Notes under the pieces: model-generated
What the model was told of the DNA's origin: nothing
What the model saw: the letters and a program-made list of their open reading frames with translations, nothing else
The model's database searches: none
Shown here: positions 12,060-23,059 of the stretch, piece by piece
Position numbering within the stretch: position 1 is the first letter of the stretch
Layout: every line of letters begins with the position of its first letter
Position numbers and translations under genes: made by a program
Assembly: GCA_037176885.1 (NCBI GenBank)
Contig: JAWWNJ010000046.1
Span: 1,488,001 to 1,552,000, forward strand
From: Favolaschia claudopus
Taxonomy: Eukaryota; Basidiomycota; Agaricomycetes; Agaricales; Mycenaceae
Length of the DNA: 64,000 nt
Reading direction: 5' to 3'

Positions 12060-12990
12060 AATTTCGGTGGAGGGAAAGGCGGCAGCAACTTCCCAAAATG
12101 GTTTGTGAGGAGGAGCATTGATTGTCGTTGTTGGGATGATTTCGGAAGATCGGGCCGTTCGTTCTTCAAAGCTTCAACGCTTGTTCAACGCAGTCATCAC
12201 GATTCGTGGCGTCGCTCGATCCAGACTCAACACTACAAGTCGGAGGGCCGACTAGATTCAATGACGCTGCCTACGGTCTCTCTCCAGCTCAGGATCAAGC
12301 TGCCCGTCTGTTGGGCAAAAATGCGCTGGTCGGAGGTGTATAAGGTTCAGCGCTGCACGCAAGACTGAAGCATCAATTCCAAAACAGAAGATGCAAACAG
12401 ACGCCTCCGCCACATTGGATGTATCTACCATCTGGGCCGTTCAGCCTTCGCATTTATTCTTGACCAACTATAGCCAGTGGCGCGGGCCGCCGCGCGGCCA
12501 CAATCAGAAGAGCGGGAGAACACCAGATAGAAGAGATGCAGGAACTGCAGCGCCAGACATGTCTCCTTCTCCCAGTTTCCAAGTCTTCGACGAGACGGCG
12601 AAGCAAAGATTGCTCCCGGGCCAATCGCTCGCGTGGATCTCTTAGCTCATACCGAGACATGGAAGGTATCTTCAATTGCGATGCAGGGCATTCGCTGGAT
12701 TCAGGACGGCGTTCAGGCGCCATGTAGCATGTGGCTCAAACTCGCCACTTGGTTGGTGGATTACGCCCACTTTCACTCAGACCGTAATGCATACGATGCC
12801 TACGAAATCGTTTTTTCTTCATTGAAAATTCTCGCATCTGATAGATCATATCGTCTCTGTGTCGCAGCCACATGCGACAAGATTGCTATTGGCGCTAACG
12901 CCCCCACTTTATGCAAAGTTGGCAAAAGGTACACAGAATATATACAGTGTTATTTTGATACACTTCGTTAACCTAATACACAGCCATCAG
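12060..12990. other. Intergenic stretch with unresolved small frames
   Basis: The minus strand has an 89-codon frame at 12454-12723 (MSRYELRDPRERLAREQ then a hydrophobic tail) and the plus strand has overlapping frames at 12391-12971. The arginine-rich helical segment on the minus strand could be an exon of a small mitochondrial or membrane protein, but no second exon or family was found. No firm gene call is made. Confidence 0.3.
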
Positions 12991-14467
12991 TCAATAAGAT
13001 GTTGTCGAATTCTCCTCATAATCAAGGGGCTCAAGCACATATCCAATCCGTACACCGTTAGCGGAATCGGTGACATTGATCTGGGAATCAACAGGTAAAT
13101 ATCGAGGTCTTGTTCTCGGAAAGTAGAGTGAACGCACATAATATTCAACAGCAACGATATGTATGAGTGTTGCGATCCACAATGCCATTCCTAGTCCGCC
13201 AATCAACATTTCGACCGACCCAATCAAATGCGGGACTTACCGTTCGTTGCACGAACTGACGACGCTACATACAGGGGGCCTTCCTTTGTAGATGCATGCA
13301 CAGCGACCCAAAGCGATGCCGGATTCACCCCTGGTGCGACACATTGGGGAAAGGCGCTCTCAATAGCCTGCTGCTCCGTTAAGAGGTCGATGATCTCGTC
13401 GCACCTGAAAATTGAGTAGTAGGTGCCGATTGAAGTGATGATCGCGCGGGCAGCGAGCATAATTAACCGGGCGGAGATGACAACAGCAAAATAAACCACC
13501 ATGCCTTATCGACTGATCAGAGAGTGAAAAAAAGAGAATAGGTTCCGGGAGGCGTACGTAGCATCCATCTCCTATGTCTTCGAGTGTCCTTCTTGACGTT
13601 GTAGATGCCCACCAGTCCGGAGAATACGACCATTATTCCCAGAGTGTAATAACCGGACTGGACGTTGAGCTCTCCCCCAAAACTTCTTCGGGCGACGATA
13701 CTTCCGCATATATTGCCGACGATCAGACAGAACAAGACTCCGTAGCCTGCAAATCTGGTTAGCGTACGTGTTTTTTAATTTCCGGGTTTCAGTGATCAAT
13801 ACCATTCAGTCGGTGCAGAACCATTGCTCTCTGACAAGAAATGGGAATCTAAGCTGTCAAATATGCGACAACTCACCCTACGCATAGCTGGAAAAAATTG
13901 GAGTACGGCCCCGATACCGCCAACTGAATGAAAAAGGTCATTACTAGTAATTCTTGTCGCATGAACCGAATCCCGAGAACCGTACGTGTCGTGAGGTAAA
14001 TGTGAATGAACAGGTTCACTTTGTATAGTGGTTGCTTGAACCAAAACCACTCCCCTGCCTCGATAAGGTCATATCCCAATGGTAAGGTGGTAAGCGCGCA
14101 CCCGGGACTAGTTGAGCCGCGATGAGGCTCGGTTTGGGATTCATCGTCACGCTTCTCGCGAGACAGAAACCCACAAGCGCACCACCCCAAACAAAACCTG
14201 GATGGCTGTTAACGATTTCTGAGCTGAACGCTGAGGTTCGATGACCTCACAATTGATCAGACTGTATCTGGCTTTGAATCCGAGAATCCAGCTTATTGAG
14301 TGGTAAAAATGCAAGGCACGGGAGTGTTTCTTGGGGATACGACTTTCGAAACTCGTATGCTCTCTTCCCAGAGGCTTTTCGTGTTCTTCTTGTTGTTCAT
14401 AAGGACTGTACAGGTCCGACTGAGGATAGAGACTGCTAGGAATTCGCGGGCTTGCGTTGGAAGACAT
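12991..14467 (-). CDS. Multipass membrane protein, DUF2306-like
   Basis: The chain starts MSSNASPRIPSSLYPQSDLY, has a soluble Ser/Pro-rich N-terminus, then a series of hydrophobic segments separated by short introns. These include YKVNLFIHIYLTT, VLFCLIVGNICGSIVARRSF, GGELNVQSGYYTLGIMVVFS, RRHRRWMLR and, near the end, MALWIATLIHIVAVEYYVRS. The order QPLYKVNLFIH, ARRSFGG, YNVKKDTRRHRRWMLR matches fungal proteins of the DUF2306 integral-membrane family, in which a conserved His in an HRxWM context may bind haem or metal. The function of the family is not established. The C-terminus is soluble (VTDSANGVRIGYVLEPLDYE). Individual exon borders between 13440 and 14240 are approximate. Confidence 0.72.
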
Positions 14468-14992
14468 AATGGTGGGCCACGAGAGCGTTAGAGAGGCCGC
14501 CGGTCCCACTTCTGCGCCGAAGGGATTTGTAAATGAGGGTACGGGTTAGGACCGGACTCCAATTCCAAAGAGACACTATATTTTATATATACCCATGCAG
14601 TGAATTCCTTTTCGGGATTGAGAAGCGGAGCTAACCCCAGATTGCTCCCGTCGTTACTTCCCTGCGGCAGATCCCCCGATATCTCAGGGCGAGCACGTCA
14701 GGCGAGGTCAGGCGATGGGTAGATGCATCTATCCTTCTTGTCAAAGTTTGCCTTCTCCAACGAGAGCTGTATGTGTCGTGTCGCCCACACAAATTAGTAT
14801 CGATTCTCCGCAAACCTCAGGCAAACCTTGTGTCATTTGATCTCTTCGTCATCGCAAGCCCATGTTTCCGGATATTCGGTAGGCATTCAAAAAATCATCG
14901 AAGCGGGCGGTCCACGGTCTTATCGGGTAAACCCTCCGTGGCGTCAAAATATGTCGAGCCAATAGTCTTAGACCTTTCTGCCTCCTACGTCC

Positions 14993-17900
14993 ATGTCGGA
15001 CCCACATACACTACCTCCAACTGCTGCTTGGATTATCCGACCTGACGAATTGCATCTCGACGAGGATGGGCATGTTGGTGGGCGCCTTGCTCAGGGCAAT
15101 TGGAGAAATAGTCCGGTAATCGTCAAAGTTTTGTCTAAACAAACTGAGCCAAGCGTGCGTCGGGCTCGTTGTCTACCAATGCATGATCAATGAATTTGAG
15201 CGTCGTATCCGCACAGGTTCTGCACCAACGAGGCGAGCTCTGGACAAGCCTTCGAAACGAGCACGTCTTGCAAACATTCGGCGTCTCGCCTTTGGATGCT
15301 GATCCGCTATATGTTGTCACTCAACTACAAACGAACGGAAATGTTATGCGCTTCCTGGAACAAAATCCGGATGTAGAGCGGGCCAAAATCGTGCGTGTCT
15401 GCACACAGACTGAGAAGCTAAGATTTACGTTCGAAAGGCTCATGATGTTGTTCTCGGAATGCAATATCTCCATGCAGTGGGATCATGTCCATAAATGCTT
15501 GTCCACCACTGACAGTAACTGTTCAGCGTGGTGTCGTGCATGGCAGTTTGAAACCTGCCAACATTCTAATCGGGGAGGATGGCAATGCTTGCGTTTCTGA
15601 TTACGGGATGATCGAAGTGCAGACGAGTGGAAGTCATGGGCATCGATATTTCAGCCCAGAAGCTTGGAAGGGGGTGCGTACTTAAGTCACCCCTGATGGT
15701 ACGCCCCACAACTCAATGACATCTTAAGACCGTGTCGCGCTCTTCAGATGTTTTTGCATGGGCGATGAGCGCTCTCGAGGTGCGTGCGGAAGATGATCTG
15801 ATCATTTCCACTACTCATTCACCACCAGATTTTTACTTCTAAAGCGCCGTGGGGTATACTGTCAGAGAAGCAAATATTCCGACTCGTAGTGCGGCAAGAC
15901 AGCCGCCCTGACCGTCCAGATGAGGACTTCGGACTGACGGATCATATATGGGGCGTAATGGAGGAGTGCTGGCACCGCGAGTCTCGCCTGCGTCCCACCT
16001 TCGACATCCTGGCCCAAATTCTTCAGAACAGGGACGGAAACCTTCTTCGACCTGGTGAGTGATTTAATTCAGGACTGACAAAATTTCGCTGGAATCAATG
16101 AATGATTACAGTGGGATTGACGCCGACCATCGCTCCTGGAGATACTCTCGCGTCTCTGGCCTCTAATCGCTCACGGCAAACATTTTCCATGATTAGTGGA
16201 CCACCCGCTTACGAAGCCACAACCTCCGGATCCCTACCTGATTCTGCGCCTCCCGCGCTATCACAATTTGCAGCGCCGTCCAAACCACCTCCTCCTCCCC
16301 TCGACTTTGCACCTCGGCCTGAGCACCGAAGGGAGACGTCGACTGACTCGCAATCAGCACCTCCCACCGTTACTCGTTTCAATGCATCTGCACACACAAT
16401 TCCAGCAAGGCAGTCATACAATGGATTTACTCCATCCCCTCCACGACCACCATATGCACGGGATGGAAGTGATGCCTCTAGCCCATCAAGTCCAGATGAT
16501 AGCATCGACGAAGAGGCTTTAAGCCCCCTGTTCAGCAATTCTCTGAATCTCCAGTCTGATACCTCACATACGTCTTGGAGCTCTGAGCGTCGACTTACCC
16601 CTTCTCCTTCGGTCCGCACATCTTCATCCGGTGAGTGACCATCCGGTGCGCCAGGAAAAATACTCAAGTGGCGTCGGTTAGGCGCATCTTCGAACTCTCG
16701 AAGCTCAGGCTTTCGTGCAACTACCAGTCGCCTAAGGACCATCGACCCAATTGGCGAAGAGGAGCCGTCTTACATGTTGCCGACGGCGGAGCCCTCCAGT
16801 CCGTCTCCGCCCCCCCAACCTTACCCACAATGGCGACATCAAGATCCGATAAATCTGAGGCACGCACCGAGCACCAGCACATTCCCCATCTCTGAGTTCT
16901 CGAGAAGCACTGGACAGTCGACACCTGCCAACGCGTACGCGGAATCCATACGGAGTCAATCTGGTGGAACTGGTTAGTTTATTTTTCGACTTTCTTGTTC
17001 TAGTCTACTTATTCACCGCGTGACAGCTCCCAACGCCAATCTTCTCGCGGGGGCGCTGCTAACAGAGGTGAAAGACGGGCGCAAACGAGACGTGATCGAT
17101 AGCTATCTGGATAAGATTCAGCAACTTTGCTCGAAGTCGCATAAAGACGCCCAGAAATTCGTCACAGCAGGCACAATTCCGACTCTCATCACCCTCCTCA
17201 AAACTCGGGCTGTAGATGGTGTCGGGCTTGAAACAGTTTTACTCACATTGGGTATTCTCTCGTATGTTTGCTCTCATCGTGATGAATAAGGCTGACGGAT
17301 GGATGTACAGACACGACCCCATTCCCGCTAACACTATATATCGCACAGGCACTTCAGCTACACTGATCGAGGTTGTTGACTCGGCGCTTTCAGACGATAT
17401 TGCGGCTCTTGCCGTGTGGTGTCTGGCCAGAATATGTCGGACTGTGGAGGTTTCAAATGACCTCATGAAGCTGAATCTTGGCCGTATACTCATAAACAAA
17501 GGGCTGAAAGGCGGCCAGCGCACCTCTCGCATCTCTGCATGGTGTTTGGGCTGTCTGATTCGCTCAGACGGCATCGCAGAATCCATGGCCAGCGTCGGTC
17601 TCGTCACCGCATTGTGCGAGCACCTTCGGCGTTGCGCTGAATCGATCAACGCTGGCCCTGAGGACTATAGTGCGACCTTATACGCCGTAGCGCGCCTAGC
17701 ACGATCAATAAAAATCTCCAAGGCCCTCTCACAAGGCGGCTGTGTGGAAAAGCTTGCACATTTCTTGCTCACGGCGGAAGATCCGCGGGTCTTGCAATGG
17801 AGTGCGCGAGCAATTGGATGTTTGATGAGGCCGAACAGCAGCGATATGGCCAAGATATTGCTCGACGCTGGTGTCGCCCGGGGTCTTGCGCGTTTACCGA

Positions 17901-18292
17901 GCATGCTACCAACGGACGAGGTCGAGCCCTTGGGCTCGTTCGCCTTTGCCATACAGCGGTTCTCGTGTGCGGAGTGGGGAAGTGGAACGAGGAAGGCTTT
18001 GGTTGATGCGGGTGTTGTGGACTCACTTCTTGCAGCATTGAGAACCGCTGCGGATGAACCTTATCCTCAAGTACACATAGAGCTTGCTTATGCAATCGCT
18101 CTGCTCTCGGATGTCGGCGGTGCCTCTATTCGCAAAGAAATTGTGAATGCTGGGGGCATTGACATCTTGAAACAAATCGCTGCGGCAGCAGCGCGACCGG
18201 ATGTCGCAAAAGCTTGCAATCTGGCTGCGACAAGTATAAATGGAAACCTTTGGTCGCGGAACGCGGGTTTGTCTTCAGAATATCATCCTTAA
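14993..18292 (+). CDS. Kinase-like domain fused to armadillo repeats; catalytic Asp replaced
   Basis: Exon order: MSDPHTLPPTAAWIIR, a degenerate ATP-binding lobe with the VAIK-like VIVKVL, then VLHQRGELWTSLRNEHVLQ and PLYVVTQLQTNGNVMRFLEQ. An intron starting inside 'GCAGTGGG' near 15476 joins QYLHA to RGVVHGSLKPANIL. Next come VSDYGM, YFSPEAWKG, SSDVFAWAMSALE and RLRPTFDIL. The HRD catalytic motif reads HGS, so the proton-acceptor Asp is lost, while the Asn and the DFG Asp (DYG) remain; the glycine loop is not recognisable. A long Ser/Pro-rich linker follows (about 16100-17000). The C-terminal 400 residues are helical armadillo-type repeats (GTIPTLITLLK, DDIAALAVWCLARICR, VLQWSARAIGCLMR, HIELAYAIALLSDVGG). 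A scaffold pseudokinase is the best reading. Splice sites around 16630-16720 are uncertain. Confidence 0.75.
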
Positions 18293-18723
18293 CTCCGACG
18301 CTGAAACTTAACGTTCACAGCATCAGCGAAGGCAGCGATGGCGCATGAGTGGACTGGGGGCTGCCCAGATTACCTCCCCGAGTGTCCGATAGATCTGTCT
18401 TCAGAAACCAACGATACCCCTTAATGGATACTGAAGGAAGTAATTTTATTTGTGTTTATCTGGATTGTTGTTATACTCTAGTGTATTGATTAGATATCAT
18501 AAAGCGTTGTTTCTGCTACAGAATTCAATGTACTGTCATTAGCAATTGAAGAGGCAGACTGATTCTTCGTCTTGGATTTTGCTTTGCTGAAAAGTTCGAC
18601 CGCAAAGCTCACGAAGATGGACAGAGAAGCCGGAAGAAGGACATGATAATCTGCAAGTTGAGGCTGGTCGAAATAGAGCCCTGCAAGTGGATTCTAGAGA
18701 AGAGGAACGTGAAGACTTGGTAA
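18293..18723. other. Gene-free stretch before tandem array
   Basis: This holds the 3' flank of the kinase/armadillo gene and AT-rich sequence around 18430-18540. No coding pattern is recognised. The tandem array begins at its right end. Confidence 0.4.
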
Positions 18724-19267
18724 GACGAAATTCCAGACGTCGAATAAGTGAAACGGTGTTAAACGCGCTACCACTACGCCATACGGGCCATATACGCATT
18801 GCGTTCGAATGCGCCATGGCTTGGGGACAGAGCTGGGTTGACAATCGAGGAAGAAAGTGGGAGAACGGAGCAAGAACAAGCGTCGAATAAGAGTGCTGAG
18901 CGCGCTACCACTACGCCATACGGGCACCTGAAGGCATCACGTTCGAATGCGTCATGGTTTGGGGACAGAGCAGTCGAGAACCAACATGAAGACAAGACGA
19001 AATTCCAGACGTCGAATAAGTGAAACGGTGTTAAACGCGCTACCACTACGCCATACGGGCCATATACGCATTGCGTTCGAATGCGCCATGGCTTGGGGAC
19101 AGAGCTGGGTTGACAATCGAGGAAGAAAGTGGGAGAACGGAGCAAGAACAAGCGTCGAATAAGAGTGCTGAGCGCGCTACCACTACGCCATACGGGCACT
19201 GAAGGCATCGGGTTCGAATGCGCCATGTCTTGGGGACAGCGCAGGGCCCACAATTGAGGAAGAACGA
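18724..19267. repeat. Tandem array: two 272-bp units, each two ~136-bp tRNA-half monomers
   Basis: The block beginning GACGAAATTCCAGACG at about 18724 recurs at about 18996, giving two head-to-tail 272-bp copies that are nearly identical. Each holds two related monomers. In every monomer the reverse strand carries GCCCGTATGGCGTAGTGGTA followed by GCGCG, which is the 5' half of a tRNA-Thr with its A-box. The four copies lie at 18764-18788, 18901-18925, 19036-19060 and 19173-19197, spaced 137, 135 and 137 bp. After the tRNA half each monomer has a divergent body ending in a conserved GGGGACAG...TTCGAA block. Open frames here are a by-product of the repeat. A tRNA-derived SINE-like or recombination-amplified origin is inferred. 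Confidence 0.75.
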
Positions 19268-19712
19268 GGGGAAACGAAGCAAAAACAAGCGAGAACGGCC
19301 AGGAAACGCGCCAAGCTATGGTCTGTGGTGTCACTCCAGAACTATGTTGCCAGTATTGTGTTACGCGTATCCAAGGACCAAACACAGCGCCCAAGCTGCG
19401 ACAGCGCGACCCCTTCGAGTGGAGGCAGAGGAAGAGAGAGGAAGAAGGAATGATAATCGTTGTGACAAATGTGACAGGGTGTCACGCTCAAGCACTTAAA
19501 TCAATAAGTTATCAAACGTTCAAACTTCAGTGCTTCAGCTCGGAGTCGTCGTCAACACTCTACGTTCTGAGTCGCTTGGACTCGCACTCAGCATATGTAA
19601 AGATCTAAATTACTCTTGGGCAGCGCAGGACGCAACTTGCAAGCTTTGAGTCTGGGGAGCCTCCCCGATTATTAGTGTCGCCCTTGAAGCCTTCAAGTCC
19701 GGAATTCGTTTG
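19173..19712 (+). repeat. Dispersed repeat, copy A (inverted match at 29256-29775)
   Basis: From the fourth tRNA half through a CGGAATTCGTTTGG boundary near 19712 the sequence recurs, in reverse orientation and with few changes, at about 29256-29775. Shared landmarks are ACCAAGCTATGG-like text around 19310, the CACTCCAGAACTATGTTGCC block, GTGTCACGCTCAAGCACTTA and GTAAAGATCT. Open frames in the two copies are not conserved as proteins because an indel shifts them near 19450. No long terminal repeat or transposase is seen, so this is a non-autonomous element or the moved flank of a tRNA gene. Confidence 0.75.
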
Positions 19713-19888
19713 GAAAATAAGTCCTCTAACATCTCAACGAGGGCATCAATGCCGAACTCGACTCTTCCGCTTCAATACATAGGAACTCCTCAAATTTTCA
19801 AGCATTCAATAGCCTCTTCTGACGCCGACACCATCCGCAATTCCCTCTCTCATCGCCTGGGAAAGTCTGTCGTCTGGGGGCAGCTTTT

Positions 19889-21995
19889 TTGTTCACTGCC
19901 CGTCTGCGGGACAGTTTCGCGAGGTCGAACAAGACAAGAACAAGGGTTCAGGACGGTCAACGCGATGCCCTTGGTCGCCACAGGAAGCGTCTCGAGGAAA
20001 AGCAGGATGTGCGCGTCGCGTTTGAGCACGGTATGGATACATCGAAAGACACTGGCTCAAGCATGATTGGCGCTGGCGCCAAAGCGACGACCGAAGACGT
20101 ATCGGATCGCACCACCAGTCGCCTCCAGGCTTCGTACGACAAGGTACATCTCCTCCTTAACGCCTGTACTTCGTTCTGACTCTTTGTAGATCTATGAACG
20201 TGCTCAGAAGGATCCCGCATACCGCTCCGCCCTCGCTACGCTCTTCGACACCGCCCACAAGTGGATTACGAAGGCTTTCAATACAGCCAACGACGAGTCT
20301 CTCACTCTGGACTCGATTATCGAAGATTCCTCTCCCGAACAGCTCTTCCACAAGGCCGTTCAAGGCCTTCAAACCCTCATCGATCGCTTTGCTAAGCCCC
20401 ACAGCTCTGTTGATGAGGTTCTTCAAAAGGCTCAACGCTGCGTCTCTGCTTTCCGCAAGGACTCCACCGAAGCCAAGGCTTGGATCGATAAGGTTATTGA
20501 TTTATTTTAACACTTTGGTTAACTTGCTCACGCATACCGTCATACGCTGCTAGTTCTTTGAGCATGCCCACAAGACGCTCGAGGATCCCGATTACTCCCA
20601 CTCGGACGAAGCAAGAACCATCAGACGCAACCTACGCCAACGTGCCCGCACCCTGCTCGACCCGGATACTGAAGCCGGTCGCGCTTGGGAAGAACTGAAG
20701 GCGACAACGAAGTCCTTCGGCGCCGCATTGGTTGCTGATGATGATGTCCAACGCCTGCGTATGGCGCACGTAAAGCTGGGACAGGACGTCGAGCGTGGTC
20801 TTGTCGAAGCAGGCCAAGAGGCGGAGACCGGTGTGGAGGCTGTCCTCGAGCGAGCAGCGTGGTTCTGGCGCGATCTCTTTGCTGTATACGCACCGGTGAG
20901 TACTACCTTCACTCAGCCCGAATCCCGGTTGACATCTCTTACCAGCGCTTGTTCGCGATGCTCAAAGACATCCCCATCCCCCGCACCGAATACGTCGACA
21001 ACGACCTCGAGCTCGTCCTCGAAAACCTCGACATCTCCTCCTTCGCCCTCAACCCCGCCCACATCTTCGTCCGTAATATCACCGACGTTGAAATGCGCAC
21101 CTCAGAAACCGCTCCGGCCACCACCGGTGTCGGCACCTTCACGCACATCCGCCTGCAAGCCGTCCAGCTGGCCCTCCGCGACGTATCGTTCTATTACAAA
21201 GATAAAACCGCCACCGTCCCCCCGAGCGAATACACCGGCCTTCTCGCTCTCAAGATGCCTCCCCAGGGCATCGACATTGACATCAAAGTCCGGCTCATCC
21301 CCTCTGCGAAGGAACGCCAAAACCGTCGCGCCTTCCACCACATCGAACTCCTCACAGTGCAAATCGCCGACAACGTCGAAGTGGACGTGCGTGAATCCAA
21401 CCACGCAATCATGCTCTCCCTCTTCAAACCGATCTTCAACATGCGCTTCCGCGATGCTCTTGGCCGGTCTCTTTCAGAGCAGTTGCGCATGGGTTTGGAT
21501 TGGTTGGATGGTGCCGCGTGGGACATTAGTTCGCGTTCGGAGGTGTTTGCGGATACCGGTCTTGGACGCGGCGCGTCCCTCGCGGCTGCCGTGTGGTCTG
21601 AGATTGGACGTCTCAGCCGCGAGCGTAATTCTGGTTGGCGCGCGACTGGCACCGGCATCGTGCTCGAGGAACATAAACAGAGCGGCGCCAAGTTCGCCAT
21701 GGGTGCGGAACCCCAGGTTTTGCCTGGCGAGAAACGGGGGCCATTGGGGACGGCCTCGGAACCCTTGGATCAGCGTATTGGGCAGGCAATTGAGGCGGTC
21801 CAGGAGCGCACGGGCACGTCGGCCGGTGACGTTGGCGAGGCTGCCAAGCAGGGAACGGTGGATGTTCAGCGACATGTGCAAGGGATCGTTGGCGAGACGA
21901 AGAAGCAGGTAAATTCATTCCAGCGTAGCGTTGATGACAAGTCGGCCGCCGAAAGGAAAAATCCTGGTTGGAAGAGTCAGGCGTTTGATATTTGA
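19889..21995 (+). CDS. HAM1-like (lipid-transfer-fold) protein, start uncertain
   Basis: Exons joined at introns 20144-20189, about 20492-20553 and about 20896-20944 give a mostly helical N-terminal half (TTSRLQASYDKIYERAQKD, LDTEAGRAW-like, ERAAWFWRDLFAVYAP). A C-terminal beta-rich part follows: RLFAMLKDIPIPRTEYVDND, LELVLENLDISSFALNP, THIRLQAVQLALRDVSFYYK, PPQGIDIDIKVRLIPS and VDVRESNHAIMLSLFKP. This is the basidiomycete HAM1-like family, named after a Cryptococcus gene affecting cell fusion; its C-terminal part resembles BPI/TULIP lipid-binding folds. The family usually has a longer N-terminal region. Here a repeat ends at 19712, only about 180 bp before the first supportable exon, so the gene may be 5' truncated or have a replaced promoter. 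A Met at 19750 or 19889 are candidate starts. Confidence 0.68.
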
Positions 21996-22242
21996 TTTAG
22001 CTTTTTCGTCGGGTCGTTGGTCCACTTTCATGCGAACAATTGTACCTTATAGCGCGCACAATTCGAATGTACTTTTAGTGTAAATCCCAACTCAACTTTT
22101 TCTCCATGCACACATCTCTATCTCAATCGGACTAATTCGGTTAATCCTGAGACAACCTTCATGACCGTGTAACGCCGTAGACTCGAACCAGTCGTTATTT
22201 TCCAAAGTCGACGGGGGTCGATCAATGGGGCGGTCAAATAAC

Positions 22243-22438
22243 GACTGGAAGATAATAACCGGTGACATGGAGACACGGAGATTCCCGAGAATTGATCTCG
22301 GGACTTCGTCAAAATTTCGAGACCGTCATGTAAAAGTTTTTCGAATGAAAAATGTGAATACACAGTTTTGTAGCGCGAGGAATTTCAAGAGTCGTGATGT
22401 TTTTCGATTTTTATTACGATTTAAAATGAGGTCGCTAT
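22243..22438 (+). repeat. Left 196-bp terminal inverted repeat
   Basis: Starts GACTGGAAGATAATAACCGG and ends GAGGTCGCTAT. It matches the reverse complement of 24294-24489 over the whole length with a single change (GAATTTC here, GAGTTTC there). It contains the palindrome-like GAATTGATCTCGGGA region with GAGAATTGATCTC. The near identity implies recent origin or continuing conversion. Confidence 0.85.
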
Positions 22439-22478
22439 GAACGAATCTTTTGTCCGGCCCGAGGTTTAGGGGTAAAGT

Positions 22479-23056
22479 ATGCCTTTCGCTCCTCTCACCA
22501 CCCTCGACCACCTCGACCCCGAAAGGCTCAGCCGAACGTCGCAGACTCTATGCAACGTATTCAACCTCCCCTCGCTTCACCCACATCAAGAACAGGCCGG
22601 CCAAAATATCCTCAAAGGCATCAGCACAATTCTTGATGTCCCGACTGGCGGCGGCAAAACCATCGCATTCTGGTACTCCTTGTTCTATCACTGGCAGCCC
22701 GGAAATACCAACGAGAACGATAAAAAAATCGTGCTGGTTATCGGCCCTCTTGTTGCCTTGCTGCGGTCTCAAGCTAGCAACCTGAATAAGCACGGAGTTC
22801 CTGCAATAGCTGTCACTGGCAGTAATGCTCACCTCGAGAAGGACCTAATGGTAAGTCAGAAGCATGGAACATGATAGAAAGCTTCATTTCTCAACAGGAT
22901 CTCGGCCAAAACAAATTTCGTGTGGGGTTTGTAGGGCCTGAAATGGCCCTTAGTGCTCAGTTCCACAAACACGTCCTAAACCAAGTACCGTTCACCCGAA
23001 ATATCATCTGCCTTGTTATCGACGAGCTCCACTGCATCTGTGAATGGGGTACCGAT
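22479..23056 (+). pseudogene. RecQ-like DNA helicase, 5' fragment only
   Basis: The frame begins MPFAPLTTLDHLDPERLS, with HPHQEQAGQNILKGISTI followed by Walker A DVPTGGGKTIAFWYS, motif Ia region VLVIGPLVALLRSQASNLN and, after an intron (GTAAGT donor at about 22850, acceptor before 22901), the motif II box VIDELHCICEWGTD. RecQ enzymes unwind duplex DNA 3' to 5'; here motifs III-VI are missing because the gene ends at the junction near 23057, after which only four chance codons (roughly LAHISS) precede a stop. RecQ-like genes are common cargo of fungal mobile elements. The fragment should be inactive. Confidence 0.8.
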
Positions 23057-23059
23057 GAC

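Noticed and set aside
18774..19394. 206-codon minus-strand frame
   Set aside because: It is formed by translating the tandem tRNA-half repeats; the repeated YGVVVAR peptide is the A-box region read as protein.
19318..19608. Frame also present, inverted, at 29355-29639
   Set aside because: The similarity reflects the DNA repeat; an indel shifts the frame between the copies, so there is no sign of protein-level conservation.
22180..22240. Possible tRNA T-arm (ACTCGAACCAGTCG region)
   Set aside because: The stem does not close with correct spacing and there is no D-arm or anticodon arm; it belongs to the inverted-repeat edge.
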